A stretch of DNA of 30,429 nt from Clostridiales bacterium UBA6468 (GCA_002436765.1 DJNI01000091.1:1-30429), one strand, 5' to 3'; shown: positions 6,969-14,248, counted from the first letter of the stretch. Numbers and translations are program-made. Notes: a model not told the origin generated them from the letters alone.

Positions 6969-6998
6969 TTTACAGATGCCGGGTTTGTGTGGTATGAT
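6969..6998 (+). promoter_or_regulatory. Promoter of the exonuclease gene
   Basis: TTTACA (6969-6974), an 18-nt spacer and TATGAT (6993-6998), with TGG just before the -10. The short leader contains CGCGTA and TACGCG, which could pair around the ribosome binding site. Confidence 0.6.
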
Positions 6999-7033
6999 AT
7001 CGCGTAGTATCATAAGATAGCAGAGGTTACGCG

Positions 7034-8026
7034 ATGGATTATATTGTATTGGATATGGAATGGAACCAGCCCTGGCCGGGGTCTCCTTCCTCCAAAAAGG
7101 TGCTGCCCGTGGACATCCGGGGAGAGATCATCCAGATCGGCGCCGTCCGGGTCTCGGAGGAGCAGTTTGTCCAGGACGAATTTCAGATCATGGTAAAGCC
7201 CAAGTATTACCGGCACCTGAATCGCCGGGTCAGCAAGCTCACCGGCATCAAGGAAGCCCGCCTGCGGGACGAGGGCGTTCCGTTCCCCGAGGCGATCGAG
7301 AAGTTCCGGGAATGGTGCGGCGAGGACGTGGTGTTCCTCACATGGGGCTTTGACGATATCGGCATTCTGCGGGAGAATCTGCGGCTTTTCGGGCTGGACG
7401 AGCGCTTTACGGAGAAATGGTACAATGCCCAGATGATCTTCAACGCCCAGACCGACGGCTCCACCTCCCAGAAGGCGCTGAAAACCGCCATGGAAATGTT
7501 CAGCATCCAGGCGACCCGCCCCGCCCACGACGCTTTGGGCGACGCTTACCACACGGCGCTGATCTGCGCCATGCTGGATCTGAAAAAGGGCGCGCGGGAG
7601 TATGACGCGGCGCTGAAAAGCCACGAAAACGGTTTCCACGGCGCGGAGCTTCCCGGCTGCATTGCCCGGAAGGTGTTCTACGACTACGCCGACAAGCGGG
7701 AAGCCCTGGCCGCCATGTCCGGGGAGGAGAACAGGTGCCCCATCTGCGGCGGGCGGATGCTGGGTTCCCGGTGGTTTTCCCAGCCCGGACACCGGTATAT
7801 GGACTTGGCCGCCTGCCCGGAGCATGGAAAATTCCTCATTCGGGTGCGGCTTTCCCAGCAGCCCGACGGCCTGACCCGGGTCAGCCGCCTGACTTACGAG
7901 GCCACCTCCGAAGCGGCGGAAGCCTATGCCCGCCGTGCGGAAAAGGCCGACCCGGAGGAAACGCCCCGTCCCCGCCGCCGCCGCAGAAGAAGCGGCGCGG
8001 CAAAGCAGGGAAGCAAGGAAGAATAA
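7034..8026 (+). CDS. DEDDh 3'-5' exonuclease with C-terminal zinc ribbon
   Basis: A DnaQ/KapD-like 3'-5' exonuclease that should trim DNA or RNA ends using two metal ions. Of 330 residues, the first 185 form the exonuclease fold: LDMEW with D7 and E9, a middle acidic motif around D107/D108, and the HDALGD motif with H165 and D170, so all DEDDh residues are present. A long insertion-free linker leads to a cysteine cluster, CPICGG at about 235 and ACPEHG some 30 residues later, which could bind zinc. The last 35 residues are very basic (PRPRRRRRRSG) and may bind nucleic acid. The ATG follows AGAGG at 8 nt. It is a single gene with its own promoter. The substrate (DNA repair versus RNA turnover) is unknown. 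Confidence 0.82.
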   Translation: MDYIVLDMEWNQPWPGSPSSKKVLPVDIRGEIIQIGAVRVSEEQFVQDEFQIMVKPKYYRHLNRRVSKLTGIKEARLRDEGVPFPEAIEKFREWCGEDVVFLTWGFDDIGILRENLRLFGLDERFTEKWYNAQMIFNAQTDGSTSQKALKTAMEMFSIQATRPAHDALGDAYHTALICAMLDLKKGAREYDAALKSHENGFHGAELPGCIARKVFYDYADKREALAAMSGEENRCPICGGRMLGSRWFSQPGHRYMDLAACPEHGKFLIRVRLSQQPDGLTRVSRLTYEATSEAAEAYARRAEKADPEETPRPRRRRRRSGAAKQGSKEE

Positions 8027-8030
8027 CGAA

Positions 8031-8056
8031 CAGGCGCACCCATAAGGGTGCGCCTG
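8031..8056. terminator. Shared hairpin between convergent genes
   Basis: A perfect 11-bp stem (8031-8041 with 8046-8056) has an ATAA loop, with further partial pairing outside. It sits between the convergent exonuclease gene and spmB. T-runs are weak on both sides, so its efficiency is uncertain. Confidence 0.6.
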
Positions 8057-8062
8057 AACTCG

Positions 8063-8572
8063 TTAAAAGAACCATTTTACCGTCCAGGACGCCATGAGAA
8101 AGCCGACAAAGTCCGCGAACAGCGCCGCCGGGAGGGTGTAGCGGGTCTTTTGGATGCCCGCCGCGCCAAAGTAGACGCTGATGGTGTAAAAGGTCGTTTC
8201 CGTGGAGCCCAGCATTACCGCCGCCGTGCGGCCGATTGGGGAATCCACGCCGTACTGCGCCATCAGCTCTGCCCCGACGGCAAGGGCGGCGCTGCCGCTG
8301 ATGGGGCGGATGAGAACCAGCATGGCGGTCTCCGGCGGAATGCCGAAGAAGGAAAAGACCGGGGCAAAGAATCCGCTGAGAAGCGCCACCACCCCGGAAG
8401 CGCGCAGCATGTAAACGGCGGTGAGCAGCAGAACCAGAGCCGGGAGGATGGTTACAAGGAGCTTCAGCCCGTCCGCGCCGCCCTGAAGCAGAAGATCATA
8501 AGCGTTTTCTCGCTTCCCGAGAGCCAGCGCCGCCGCCAGAAACAGAAGCACCGGAACAATATAATCCGTCAT
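8063..8572 (-). CDS. spmB: Spore maturation protein B
   Basis: A membrane protein of the SpmB family, needed with SpmA for full dehydration of the spore core in Bacillus and Clostridium. The 169-residue product is hydrophobic with about five membrane segments and carries the nucleoside-recognition (Gate) type domain: PALVLLLTAVYMLRASG, the IRPISGSAAL motif and MLGSTETTFYTISVYFG, all typical of SpmB. The start ATG at 8572 overlaps the spmA stop codon as ATGA, indicating translational coupling. A longer open frame to 8644 lies inside spmA and is rejected. It is second in a two-gene leftward operon ending at a shared hairpin. It suggests the organism can, or its ancestors could, form spores. Confidence 0.92.
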   Translation of the reverse strand: MTDYIVPVLLFLAAALALGKRENAYDLLLQGGADGLKLLVTILPALVLLLTAVYMLRASGVVALLSGFFAPVFSFFGIPPETAMLVLIRPISGSAALAVGAELMAQYGVDSPIGRTAAVMLGSTETTFYTISVYFGAAGIQKTRYTLPAALFADFVGFLMASWTVKWFF

Positions 8573-9141
8573 TTCCGCCAGACCTTTCCCAGCACCCAGG
8601 CCGCCGTGACGCCCAGCCCGGCGGAGCACAGGCTGGTGACCCACACCGCCGGGAGAATGTCAAAGGGGGTCGGGCAGCCCAGAGCGCCGCGCACCGCCGC
8701 TACATTTGCCGGAATCAGCTGAATGGAGGCGGTGTTCAGCACGATGAGACGGCAAAGCTCGTCCGTGGCGGTGCCGCCCCGCTTCATCCGCCGTGCCGCC
8801 TGAATGCCCATGGGGGTGGCGGCGTTGCCCAGGCCGAGAAAATTCGCGCAGATGTTGGCGCTCAGGCTTCCCGCCAGGGCGGCGTCCTCCTTTGTACCGG
8901 GAAATACCCGGTGCAGGAGGGGGCGCAGAAGGCGGGAGAGCATCCGGGTGATCCCGGCGTGCTCCATCAGCCGCCCCGCCCCCGTCCACAGGCACAGACT
9001 CCCCGCCATGGACAGGGCAAGCCGGATCCCGGCCTGGGCGCCGCTGACCGTCGCCGCCGCCAGCGCGCTGCCGTTCCCCAGAACCAGCGCACAGAGAATG
9101 CTTGCAAGAACAATGCCCGTCCAAATCCAGCTCATGACCAT
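8569..9141 (-). CDS. spmA: Spore maturation protein A
   Basis: Partner of SpmB in spore core dehydration; it probably acts in a spore membrane, though the transported substance is not known. The 190-residue product has an N-terminal membrane segment, the Gate-type core with SLCLWTGAGRLMEHAG, the NFLGLGNAATPMGIQAARRM signature (about 105-124), LIVLNTASIQLIP and a final hydrophobic segment. Three in-frame ATGs cluster at the start (9147, 9141, 9135). GGGGAG lies only 2 nt before the first, 8 nt before the second and 14 nt before the third, so I choose 9141, though the choice is not certain. It is translationally coupled to spmB. No sporulation sigma factor site was convincingly identified upstream. 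Confidence 0.9.
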   Translation of the reverse strand: MVMSWIWTGIVLASILCALVLGNGSALAAATVSGAQAGIRLALSMAGSLCLWTGAGRLMEHAGITRMLSRLLRPLLHRVFPGTKEDAALAGSLSANICANFLGLGNAATPMGIQAARRMKRGGTATDELCRLIVLNTASIQLIPANVAAVRGALGCPTPFDILPAVWVTSLCSAGLGVTAAWVLGKVWRK

Positions 9142-9165
9142 GCGCATTTCTCCCCTTTCCGTTCG

Positions 9166-9221
9166 TTCGGCTGAGGCAAAATCTCCGGCTGGCAGCTCCT
9201 GCCGATTGAATCAGAGCTTCC
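9166..9221 (+). repeat. Partial copy of a dispersed repeat
   Basis: The sequence at 9176-9221 matches 22735-22780 at about 37 of 46 positions, both ending TCAGAGCTTCC. TTCGGCTGAG just before it also occurs in the left part of that element. It looks like a degraded or internally deleted copy lying upstream of spmA. Confidence 0.55.
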
Positions 9222-9299
9222 TGAGGCATGGTATGCGGATATGAAACGGGAAAGAATAGGAAAAAATCGACAAAAATTTTTGCTTTCTGTAAAAAGTAT

Positions 9300-9328
9300 T
9301 TGACTATAGTGGATAAAACACGTATAAT
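9300..9328 (+). promoter_or_regulatory. Promoter of the AbrB-type gene
   Basis: TTGACT (9300-9305), a 17-nt spacer and a perfect TATAAT (9323-9328). An AT-rich stretch (9258-9298) lies upstream. Many AbrB-family genes are autoregulated, but no specific operator can be read here. Confidence 0.8.
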
Positions 9329-9376
9329 GATGACGCTAATAAGCCGATGGAGAGGTAAGGAAGGGAGCTGACTGCA

Positions 9377-9619
9377 ATGAAGTCTACGGGCATTATCCGA
9401 AAGGTAGATGAGCTCGGCAGAATCGTGCTGCCCATTGAACTGCGCCGCGTACTGGACATTGTGGAGCGGGATGAGCTGGAGATCTACATGGAAAGTGACC
9501 GCATCATCCTGCAAAAGTTCGAGCCGGCATGTGTTTTCTGTGGTTCGCCCAAAGGGCTGATCTCCTACCGGCAGAAGAACATCTGCCGGGAATGTCTCAG
9601 GAACATGACGGAATATTGA
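9377..9619 (+). CDS. abrB: AbrB/SpoVT-type transition-state regulator
   Basis: A small DNA-binding protein with the AbrB swapped-hairpin fold, usually a dimer or tetramer that controls transition-state or sporulation genes. Of 80 residues, the N-terminal 48 form the fold: STGIIRKVDELGRIVLPIEL, then LDIVERDELEIYMESDRIIL. The C-terminal 30 residues contain CVFC and CREC, a possible zinc-binding pair in place of the multimerisation domain of B. subtilis AbrB. The start follows GGGAG, and the ATG at 9377 fits the family. It has a strong promoter and a terminator that overlaps the end of the convergent rsmI. The trmN6-rsmI-abrB neighbourhood resembles that of B. subtilis. No toxin gene is adjacent, so a MazE-type antitoxin role is unlikely. 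Confidence 0.85.
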   Translation: MKSTGIIRKVDELGRIVLPIELRRVLDIVERDELEIYMESDRIILQKFEPACVFCGSPKGLISYRQKNICRECLRNMTEY

Positions 9620-9625
9620 GAAAGG

Positions 9626-9659
9626 CCCCGAATGATTGTTACGTCATTCGGGGTCTTTT
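9626..9659 (+). terminator. AbrB-gene terminator overlapping the rsmI stop
   Basis: A perfect 10-bp stem (9626-9635 with 9644-9653) has an 8-nt loop and is followed by TCTTTT. Its right arm is also the last codons and stop of the convergent rsmI gene, so it may serve both transcripts. Confidence 0.85.
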
Positions 9660-10480
9660 AACGCGATATCGTAAACTACATTTTTGGGAAGTCCCAGCTC
9701 GGCGGCGGTCTGCTTCACCGCGTCCTTGCGGCTGAGTCCCTGGGAAATCAGGCGGGCGACCCGGGCGGCGGCGTCGCCTTCTGAGGCGGCTTCCTTTACC
9801 GTTTCCGGTGTGCCTGCGACGATGAGGACAAATTCCCCCTTGGGCGGCGTTTCTGAGTACTTTGCCAGGGCTTCCCCCAGCGTGGTGCGAACGACTTCTT
9901 CATGGAGCTTCGTCAGCTCCCGACACAGGCTGACGGGGCGATCAGCGCCGAAGGCCTCCGACATGTCCGCCAGGGTGGACACCAGCTTGTGGGGGGCTTC
10001 GTAGAAGATCATCGTCCGTGTCTCGGTTCGAAGATTGTCCAGATGCTCCCGGCGGCTTTTTTTCGCCGTGGAGAGGAAGCCCTCAAAGCAGAACCGCCCG
10101 GTGGACTGCCCGGAAATGCTCAGCGCCGTGATGGCGGCACAGGGGCCGGGGATGGCGCAGACGGTGATACCGGCCTCGGCGCACTGCCTGACCAGGTCTT
10201 CTCCGGGGTCGGAGATGGCGGGACTGCCCGCGTCGGAGACCAGCGCACAGGTCTCCCCGGCGAGAATGCGGTCAACGATCCGGTCGCCTTTCGTGGCTTT
10301 GTTATGCTCGTAGTAGCTGACAAGGCTTTTTTTGATGCCCAGATGGTTTAATAGCTTCAGCGTCACCCGGGTGTCCTCGGCGGCGATGAAGTCGGCGCTT
10401 TCCAGAGTCTCCCGGCAGCGCAGAGAAATATCCCCCAGATTGCCGATGGGGGTCGGGACAAGATACAGCATTCCGGCCAT
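9644..10480 (-). CDS. rsmI: 16S rRNA (cytidine1402-2'-O)-methyltransferase
   Basis: Methylates the ribose of C1402 in the 16S rRNA decoding centre, using S-adenosylmethionine. RsmH, encoded further along in this window, methylates the base of the same nucleotide. The 278-residue protein is a tetrapyrrole-methylase-fold enzyme with YLVPTPIGNLGDISLR near the start, AAEDTRVTLKLLNHL, LVSDAGSPAISDPG, the IPGPCAAITAL loop and the late KGEFVLIVAG strand, followed by a small helical C-terminal domain. An AGGAGG site overlaps the stop codon of the upstream trmN6-like gene, with only 10 bp between the genes, so the two are co-transcribed. Its last codons form part of the AbrB-gene terminator stem. Identification is secure. 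Confidence 0.96.
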   Translation of the reverse strand: MAGMLYLVPTPIGNLGDISLRCRETLESADFIAAEDTRVTLKLLNHLGIKKSLVSYYEHNKATKGDRIVDRILAGETCALVSDAGSPAISDPGEDLVRQCAEAGITVCAIPGPCAAITALSISGQSTGRFCFEGFLSTAKKSRREHLDNLRTETRTMIFYEAPHKLVSTLADMSEAFGADRPVSLCRELTKLHEEVVRTTLGEALAKYSETPPKGEFVLIVAGTPETVKEAASEGDAAARVARLISQGLSRKDAVKQTAAELGLPKNVVYDIALKDPE

Positions 10481-10490
10481 GTGAAACCTC

Positions 10491-11180
10491 CTAGAGATGG
10501 TAGATTCGGCGGTATTGCTCGGTGGGCGCGCCGCTCAAGTCGTGGAGGACGATCTCCTCCCAGTTAAGACCGGGCTTGCCGCCCTTGCGCAGCTGGAGCA
10601 GGACGAGATTCACAGGCGAATCCGCCTGATGGCGCACAAGGCACAGCCGTTTGGCCTCCAGATTGGCCTGAGAACCCAGGACGATCAGCTCGGCCAGCCG
10701 TTCCGGGCGGTGGACGAGGAAAAAGTCGCCGCCGTATTTCAGCGCCCAGGCGGCAGACGCGAACAGGTCGGCAGGGGAGCAGGCGTCCTCCCGGCGGGCG
10801 AGGGCAGCGGTGCGGCTGGCGGGGCCGCCGGAAAAATAGGGAGGATTGGAGACGCAGACGTCGAAGCTCCCCGGAGGAAAGCTGCCGGGAACTTGCCGCA
10901 CGTCGGCGCATATACTTTCCATGCGGGTCGTCAGGCCGTTGCGGCGGATGTTGTCGGTGGCGGCGAGGTGGGCGCTCTGAGACAGCTCCACGCCGGTGAC
11001 GCGGCAGCTTTTATTCACGGCGCACAAGAGAAGTCCCAGCGTGCCGCAGCCGGAGCCGAGATCCAGCACCCGTGCGTTTTTGGGAAGCCGGACAAAATGG
11101 GACAGCACCATGGAATCGGTGCTCAAGGGGAAGGCGCCTTCCGGCAGGTTCAGGGTAAATCCGTTGGGTAGCTGCTCCAT
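10491..11180 (-). CDS. TrmN6/YabB-like tRNA adenine N6-methyltransferase
   Basis: A class I SAM-dependent methyltransferase of the YfiC/YabB type, members of which methylate N6 of adenine 37 in a valine tRNA. The 229-residue protein has the SAM loop VLDLGSGCGTLG (38-49), the acidic VTGVELS strand end (61-67), a CADV motif and the catalytic NPPY (112-115) that marks N6-adenine or N5-glutamine enzymes. The start at 11180 follows TTGGAGG at 5-6 nt. The frame stays open for 144 more codons upstream, but that stretch crosses the palindromic leader, the promoter and the ferredoxin gene and is not coding. It is first in a two-gene operon with rsmI; the joint theme is RNA methylation. The exact tRNA target is inferred from neighbours and family. 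Confidence 0.85.
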   Translation of the reverse strand: MEQLPNGFTLNLPEGAFPLSTDSMVLSHFVRLPKNARVLDLGSGCGTLGLLLCAVNKSCRVTGVELSQSAHLAATDNIRRNGLTTRMESICADVRQVPGSFPPGSFDVCVSNPPYFSGGPASRTAALARREDACSPADLFASAAWALKYGGDFFLVHRPERLAELIVLGSQANLEAKRLCLVRHQADSPVNLVLLQLRKGGKPGLNWEEIVLHDLSGAPTEQYRRIYHL

Positions 11181-11196
11181 GAGTGCCTCCAAGTTA

Positions 11197-11353
11197 GCAT
11201 CAGTTGACAAGGGAACACATGGTTTTCCCGGGCCTAAACGGCGTCTGACCACGTTATCCTCGTTGGCGGGCTGACGCAAGTCAAGGACGATAACGCAGCC
11301 AGCGGCGTGCCAGAGCGCCCGACGGGCATGTGTTCCCTTGTCAACTGATGCCA
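11197..11353 (-). repeat. 157-bp near-palindrome forming the trmN6-like leader
   Basis: The terminal 25 bp (11197-11221 and 11329-11353) are perfect inverted copies beginning GCATCAGTTGACAAGGGAAC. Inner segments continue to pair imperfectly: CGGGC, a GC-rich block, and CGTTATC with GATAACG. It occupies the whole 5' leader from the predicted transcription start near 11357 to just before the ribosome binding site. It could be a MITE-like insertion that is now transcribed, or a regulatory RNA. Confidence 0.85.
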
Positions 11354-11363
11354 TGTTTGTACC

Positions 11364-11392
11364 ATTATACAACAAAAAATCAGCCTGCGCAA
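11364..11392 (-). promoter_or_regulatory. Promoter of the trmN6-rsmI operon, embedded in a terminator
   Basis: On the minus strand TTGCGC (11387-11392), a 17-nt spacer and TATAAT (11364-11369). The -35 lies within the stem of the ferredoxin terminator and the spacer contains that terminator's T-run. Confidence 0.7.
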
Positions 11393-11406
11393 GCATTTGC
11401 GCAGGC
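11374..11406 (-). terminator. Ferredoxin terminator
   Basis: A perfect 10-bp stem (11397-11406 with 11383-11392 on the minus strand) has a 4-nt loop and is followed by TGATTTTTT. It starts 24 nt after the ferredoxin stop codon. Confidence 0.9.
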
Positions 11407-11430
11407 CAATTCTGGTCTGAGAAAGCCGGA

Positions 11431-11601
11431 TCAGCCTTCCTCAATGGCGTCGGCGGGGCACTGCTCGGCGCAGGAGCCGCAGGAAACGCAGATATCGGGG
11501 TTGATCTCGTACTTGCCGTCATTCTCGGAAATAGCCTCGACGGGGCACTGCTCGGCGCAGGAGCCGCAGGCGACACAGCGGTCAGTGATCTTGTAAGCCA
11601 T
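11431..11601 (-). CDS. 2[4Fe-4S] bacterial-type ferredoxin
   Basis: A low-potential electron carrier of the clostridial type, serving oxidoreductases such as pyruvate:ferredoxin oxidoreductase and hydrogenases. The 56-residue product starts MAYKITDRCVACGSC and contains two CxxCxxCxxxCP cluster motifs: C9, C12, C15, C19 and C38, C41, C44, C48. Size and spacing are those of classical Clostridium ferredoxin, and all eight cysteines are present. GGAGG lies 7 nt before the ATG. It is a single-gene unit with its own promoter (11658-11685) and strong terminator. The two halves share an identical 30-bp DNA stretch (11454-11483 and 11541-11570), showing the ancient internal duplication at unusual nucleotide-level identity. 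Confidence 0.96.
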   Translation of the reverse strand: MAYKITDRCVACGSCAEQCPVEAISENDGKYEINPDICVSCGSCAEQCPADAIEEG

Positions 11602-11657
11602 GGTGTTACCTCCATTTATCTAATATGTATTGCACGCCACACAACCAGCGCATCCTC

Positions 11658-11685
11658 ATTGTAGCATGGTTTTCAAAAAAAGCAA
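11658..11685 (-). promoter_or_regulatory. Ferredoxin promoter
   Basis: On the minus strand TTGCTT (11680-11685), a 16-nt spacer and TACAAT (11658-11663), with TGC forming an extended -10. The leader is about 50 nt. The AT-rich 11665-11760 interval probably also holds the clpC promoter, but no good hexamer pair is clear there. Confidence 0.6.
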
Positions 11686-11777
11686 TTCCTTTTTTATAAA
11701 AAATTTTTGAATAATTCCTGCCTGGGGTGGTGAGAATTTTTCGGAAAAGGAAAAACAATTGACTCGGGAGGAATACC

Positions 11778-14096
11778 GTGCATTACGATGTACTGACGGC
11801 CGATCTGATCCAGCACGCCGCCCAACTGGCGAGATCCCTGGGGCACAGCTATGTCGGCTCCGCCCATCTGCTGCTGGTGATGGCGCGGGAGCCCGGGGCG
11901 GCAGGGCAGACCCTCCGTTTGCTGGGCATGGATCCGGATTTGACGGAGGCAATGGCGCGGCTGCTTTACGGGCAGGGGACGCCGGAGCTGCCTCTGCCTC
12001 AAGGACTGACCGGGGAATCCCGGGCGCTTCTCCGGGGGGCGGCGCGGGAAGCAAAGATCCTGGGCAGCCGGGAAATCACGCCGCAGCACCTGCTGCTGGC
12101 GATGGCAAGACGGGAAGACAGCGACGCATATGAGCTTTTAAAGCTCAACGGCATCAGCACCGACGAGCTGTTTACCCACGCGGTGGACTATCTGCACTGG
12201 GAGCAGGGCGCTCCCGTGAGAGGAAAAAAGGAGGCGGTCACAACGAAACTTCTGGAGCAGTTCAGTGAAGATCTGATTCTCAAGGCGTCAAGCATGGACC
12301 CGGTGATCGGAAGGGAACGGGAGATCGACACGGTCATCGGCATTCTGTGCCGGAAAAACAAGAACAATCCCGCTCTTGTCGGTGAGCCGGGGGTGGGAAA
12401 AACCGCCATTGCCGAGGGCTTAGCCCAGCGGATGGCGGTGGGCAACGTGCCGCCCCAGCTGAAGGACAAACGGCTGGTGAGCCTGAATATGGCGTCGCTG
12501 GTGGCAGGAACCAAGTACCGTGGCGAATTTGAGGAACGTCTGCGGGATGTGCTGGGGGAGATCCGCCGCAGCGGAGACGTGATTCTTTTCGTCGATGAAA
12601 TGCACACCATCGTCGGCGCAGGCGCGGCCGAGGGCGCCATCGACGCGGCGAACATCTTCAAGCCCGCCCTGGGTCGGGGCGAGCTGCAAATGCTGGGCGC
12701 GACGACCCGGGAGGAATACCGGAGGTATATTGAAAAGGACGCGGCGCTGGAACGGCGCTTCCGCCCGGTGGCGGTGGAGGAGCCGGGGGAGGAGGCGACG
12801 CTGGCGATCCTCCGGGCGCTGAAGCCGGGGCTGGAGCGGCACCACCATCTGCGGATCTCCGAGGAAGCGGTGAAGGAGGCGGTGCGCCTGTCCCGGCGGT
12901 ATCTGCCCGACCTGTACCTGCCGGACAAAGCCATCGACCTGCTGGATGAGGGCGCTGCCCGGGCGCGGATGGAGGAAATGCAGCTGTCCCGGGGCGGCCC
13001 CGCCAGAAAAGAGCTGGAGCAGGAGCTGAACGAAGCGGTACGGGAACGGAAATTTGAAAAGGCCGCCGAGCTGCGGGACAAAATGCAGCACCTGTCGAAG
13101 CCCGCCGACGGAAAACGCGCCCGGTGCGTCACCGGGGCGGACATCGCCTGGGTGGTCTCCGCCCGGACGGGGATTCCCGTGGGACGGCTCACCGCCGGGG
13201 AACGGGAACGACTGCTGGGGCTGGAAGGGCTGCTTTCCGCTCAGGTGGTGGGGCAGAGCAGGGCGGTGAGCGCCGTGGCCGAGGCGGTGCGCCGGGGCTA
13301 CTGCGACATCCGGGACGGGGCGCGACCCATCGCGTGCCTGCTGTTCACGGGACCCACGGGGGTGGGAAAAACGGAACTGTGCCGGGCGCTTGCCCAGGAG
13401 GTCTACGGCAGCCGGGACGCCATGATCCGGCTGGACATGACGGAATATATGGAAAAGCAGTCGGTCTCCCGCCTGATCGGCGCGCCTCCCGGGTACGTCG
13501 GCTATGAGGAAGGCGGCAAGCTGACGGAGGCGGTGCGCCGCCGCCCCTACTGTCTGGTGCTGATGGATGAGCTGGAAAAAGCCCATCCGGACGTGCTGGG
13601 CATCCTGCTGCAAATCATGGAGGAAGGAACGCTGACGGATTCCACGGGGCGGCATGTCAGCTTCAGGAACGCCATTGTGGTCATGACCTCCAATGTGGGC
13701 GGCCAGGTCCGGGGCGACGGGATGGGCTTCTGCGCCGGGGGACGAAGCGCCGAGATCGGCGGAGCATTGCAGCAGACCTTCTCCCCGGAATTTCTGGGAC
13801 GAATCGACCAGACGGTGTGCTTTGAGCCCCTGGGAGCCGGTGCGCTGGAAGCCATCACCTGGAAATATCTGCGGCAGCTTCAGGAGCGGACGGCGGCGCT
13901 GGGGACCCAGCTGCTGCTGCCCCCGGAGCTGGCGACGGAGCTGTTAAAGAAACGTCCCGGCAAGGACGGCGCACGGCAGATCCGCCGCCTGGTACAGACC
14001 GAGGTGGAGGGGCCGCTGGCAAGCTACCTGCTGCGCTGCGGGAAAAAGCCCGCCCGGGTGAAGCCCAAATTGGAGGACGGGAAACTGGTTTTTTGA
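11778..14096 (+). CDS. clpC: ClpC-type AAA+ unfoldase
   Basis: An ATP-driven hexameric unfoldase that feeds damaged or regulatory proteins to the ClpP protease. The 772-residue protein has two Clp_N repeats (about 5-140), a first AAA+ domain with Walker A GEPGVGKT (202-209) and Walker B VILFVDE (268-274), a short UVR-bearing middle domain (about 411-438), and a second AAA+ domain with GPTGVGKT (525-532), VLMDE (594-598) and sensor-2 GAR (731-733). The MGF tripeptide (649-651) fits the ClpP-docking loop. The short middle domain with a UVR motif separates it from ClpB. The start is GTG with GGGAGG 6 nt upstream. It stands alone: ctsR, mcsA and mcsB, its usual partners, are absent, so it may be a second, non-heat-shock ClpC. 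Confidence 0.92.
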   Translation: MHYDVLTADLIQHAAQLARSLGHSYVGSAHLLLVMAREPGAAGQTLRLLGMDPDLTEAMARLLYGQGTPELPLPQGLTGESRALLRGAAREAKILGSREITPQHLLLAMARREDSDAYELLKLNGISTDELFTHAVDYLHWEQGAPVRGKKEAVTTKLLEQFSEDLILKASSMDPVIGREREIDTVIGILCRKNKNNPALVGEPGVGKTAIAEGLAQRMAVGNVPPQLKDKRLVSLNMASLVAGTKYRGEFEERLRDVLGEIRRSGDVILFVDEMHTIVGAGAAEGAIDAANIFKPALGRGELQMLGATTREEYRRYIEKDAALERRFRPVAVEEPGEEATLAILRALKPGLERHHHLRISEEAVKEAVRLSRRYLPDLYLPDKAIDLLDEGAARARMEEMQLSRGGPARKELEQELNEAVRERKFEKAAELRDKMQHLSKPADGKRARCVTGADIAWVVSARTGIPVGRLTAGERERLLGLEGLLSAQVVGQSRAVSAVAEAVRRGYCDIRDGARPIACLLFTGPTGVGKTELCRALAQEVYGSRDAMIRLDMTEYMEKQSVSRLIGAPPGYVGYEEGGKLTEAVRRRPYCLVLMDELEKAHPDVLGILLQIMEEGTLTDSTGRHVSFRNAIVVMTSNVGGQVRGDGMGFCAGGRSAEIGGALQQTFSPEFLGRIDQTVCFEPLGAGALEAITWKYLRQLQERTAALGTQLLLPPELATELLKKRPGKDGARQIRRLVQTEVEGPLASYLLRCGKKPARVKPKLEDGKLVF

Positions 14097-14210
14097 CGGG
14101 GTGGGGCGCGGTTATCTGAAATGAAGCTGAGAAATCACCTGGTTTATTAGAACAAATATGCGAATATTCCCTGATTTCTGGCGGAAATCGAAAAATCCCT
14201 GAGAAAAAGA

Positions 14211-14239
14211 TTGATTTTTTCCCTTGCGGGTAGTATACT
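14211..14239 (+). promoter_or_regulatory. Promoter of the dcw cluster
   Basis: TTGATT (14211-14216), a 17-nt spacer and TATACT (14234-14239). The predicted start near 14246 lies right at the MraZ-type repeats, so a bound MraZ would block initiation. The rest of 14097-14210 shows no gene and no clear clpC terminator. Confidence 0.8.
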
Positions 14240-14248
14240 GTCTCTACA

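Noticed and set aside
9377..9619. Antitoxin of a MazEF-type module
   Set aside because: The fold is AbrB-like, but no toxin gene lies beside it, and the C-terminal cysteine pairs and trmN6-rsmI synteny fit a transition-state regulator.
11197..11353. Retron-like msr/msd interpretation of the palindrome
   Set aside because: A retron needs an adjacent reverse transcriptase, and none is present; the long inverted repeat alone is not enough.
11181..11615. N-terminal extension of the trmN6-like protein by 144 codons
   Set aside because: The extra codons run through the ferredoxin gene, a terminator, a promoter and the palindrome. The start at 11180 has a proper ribosome binding site and matches the family.
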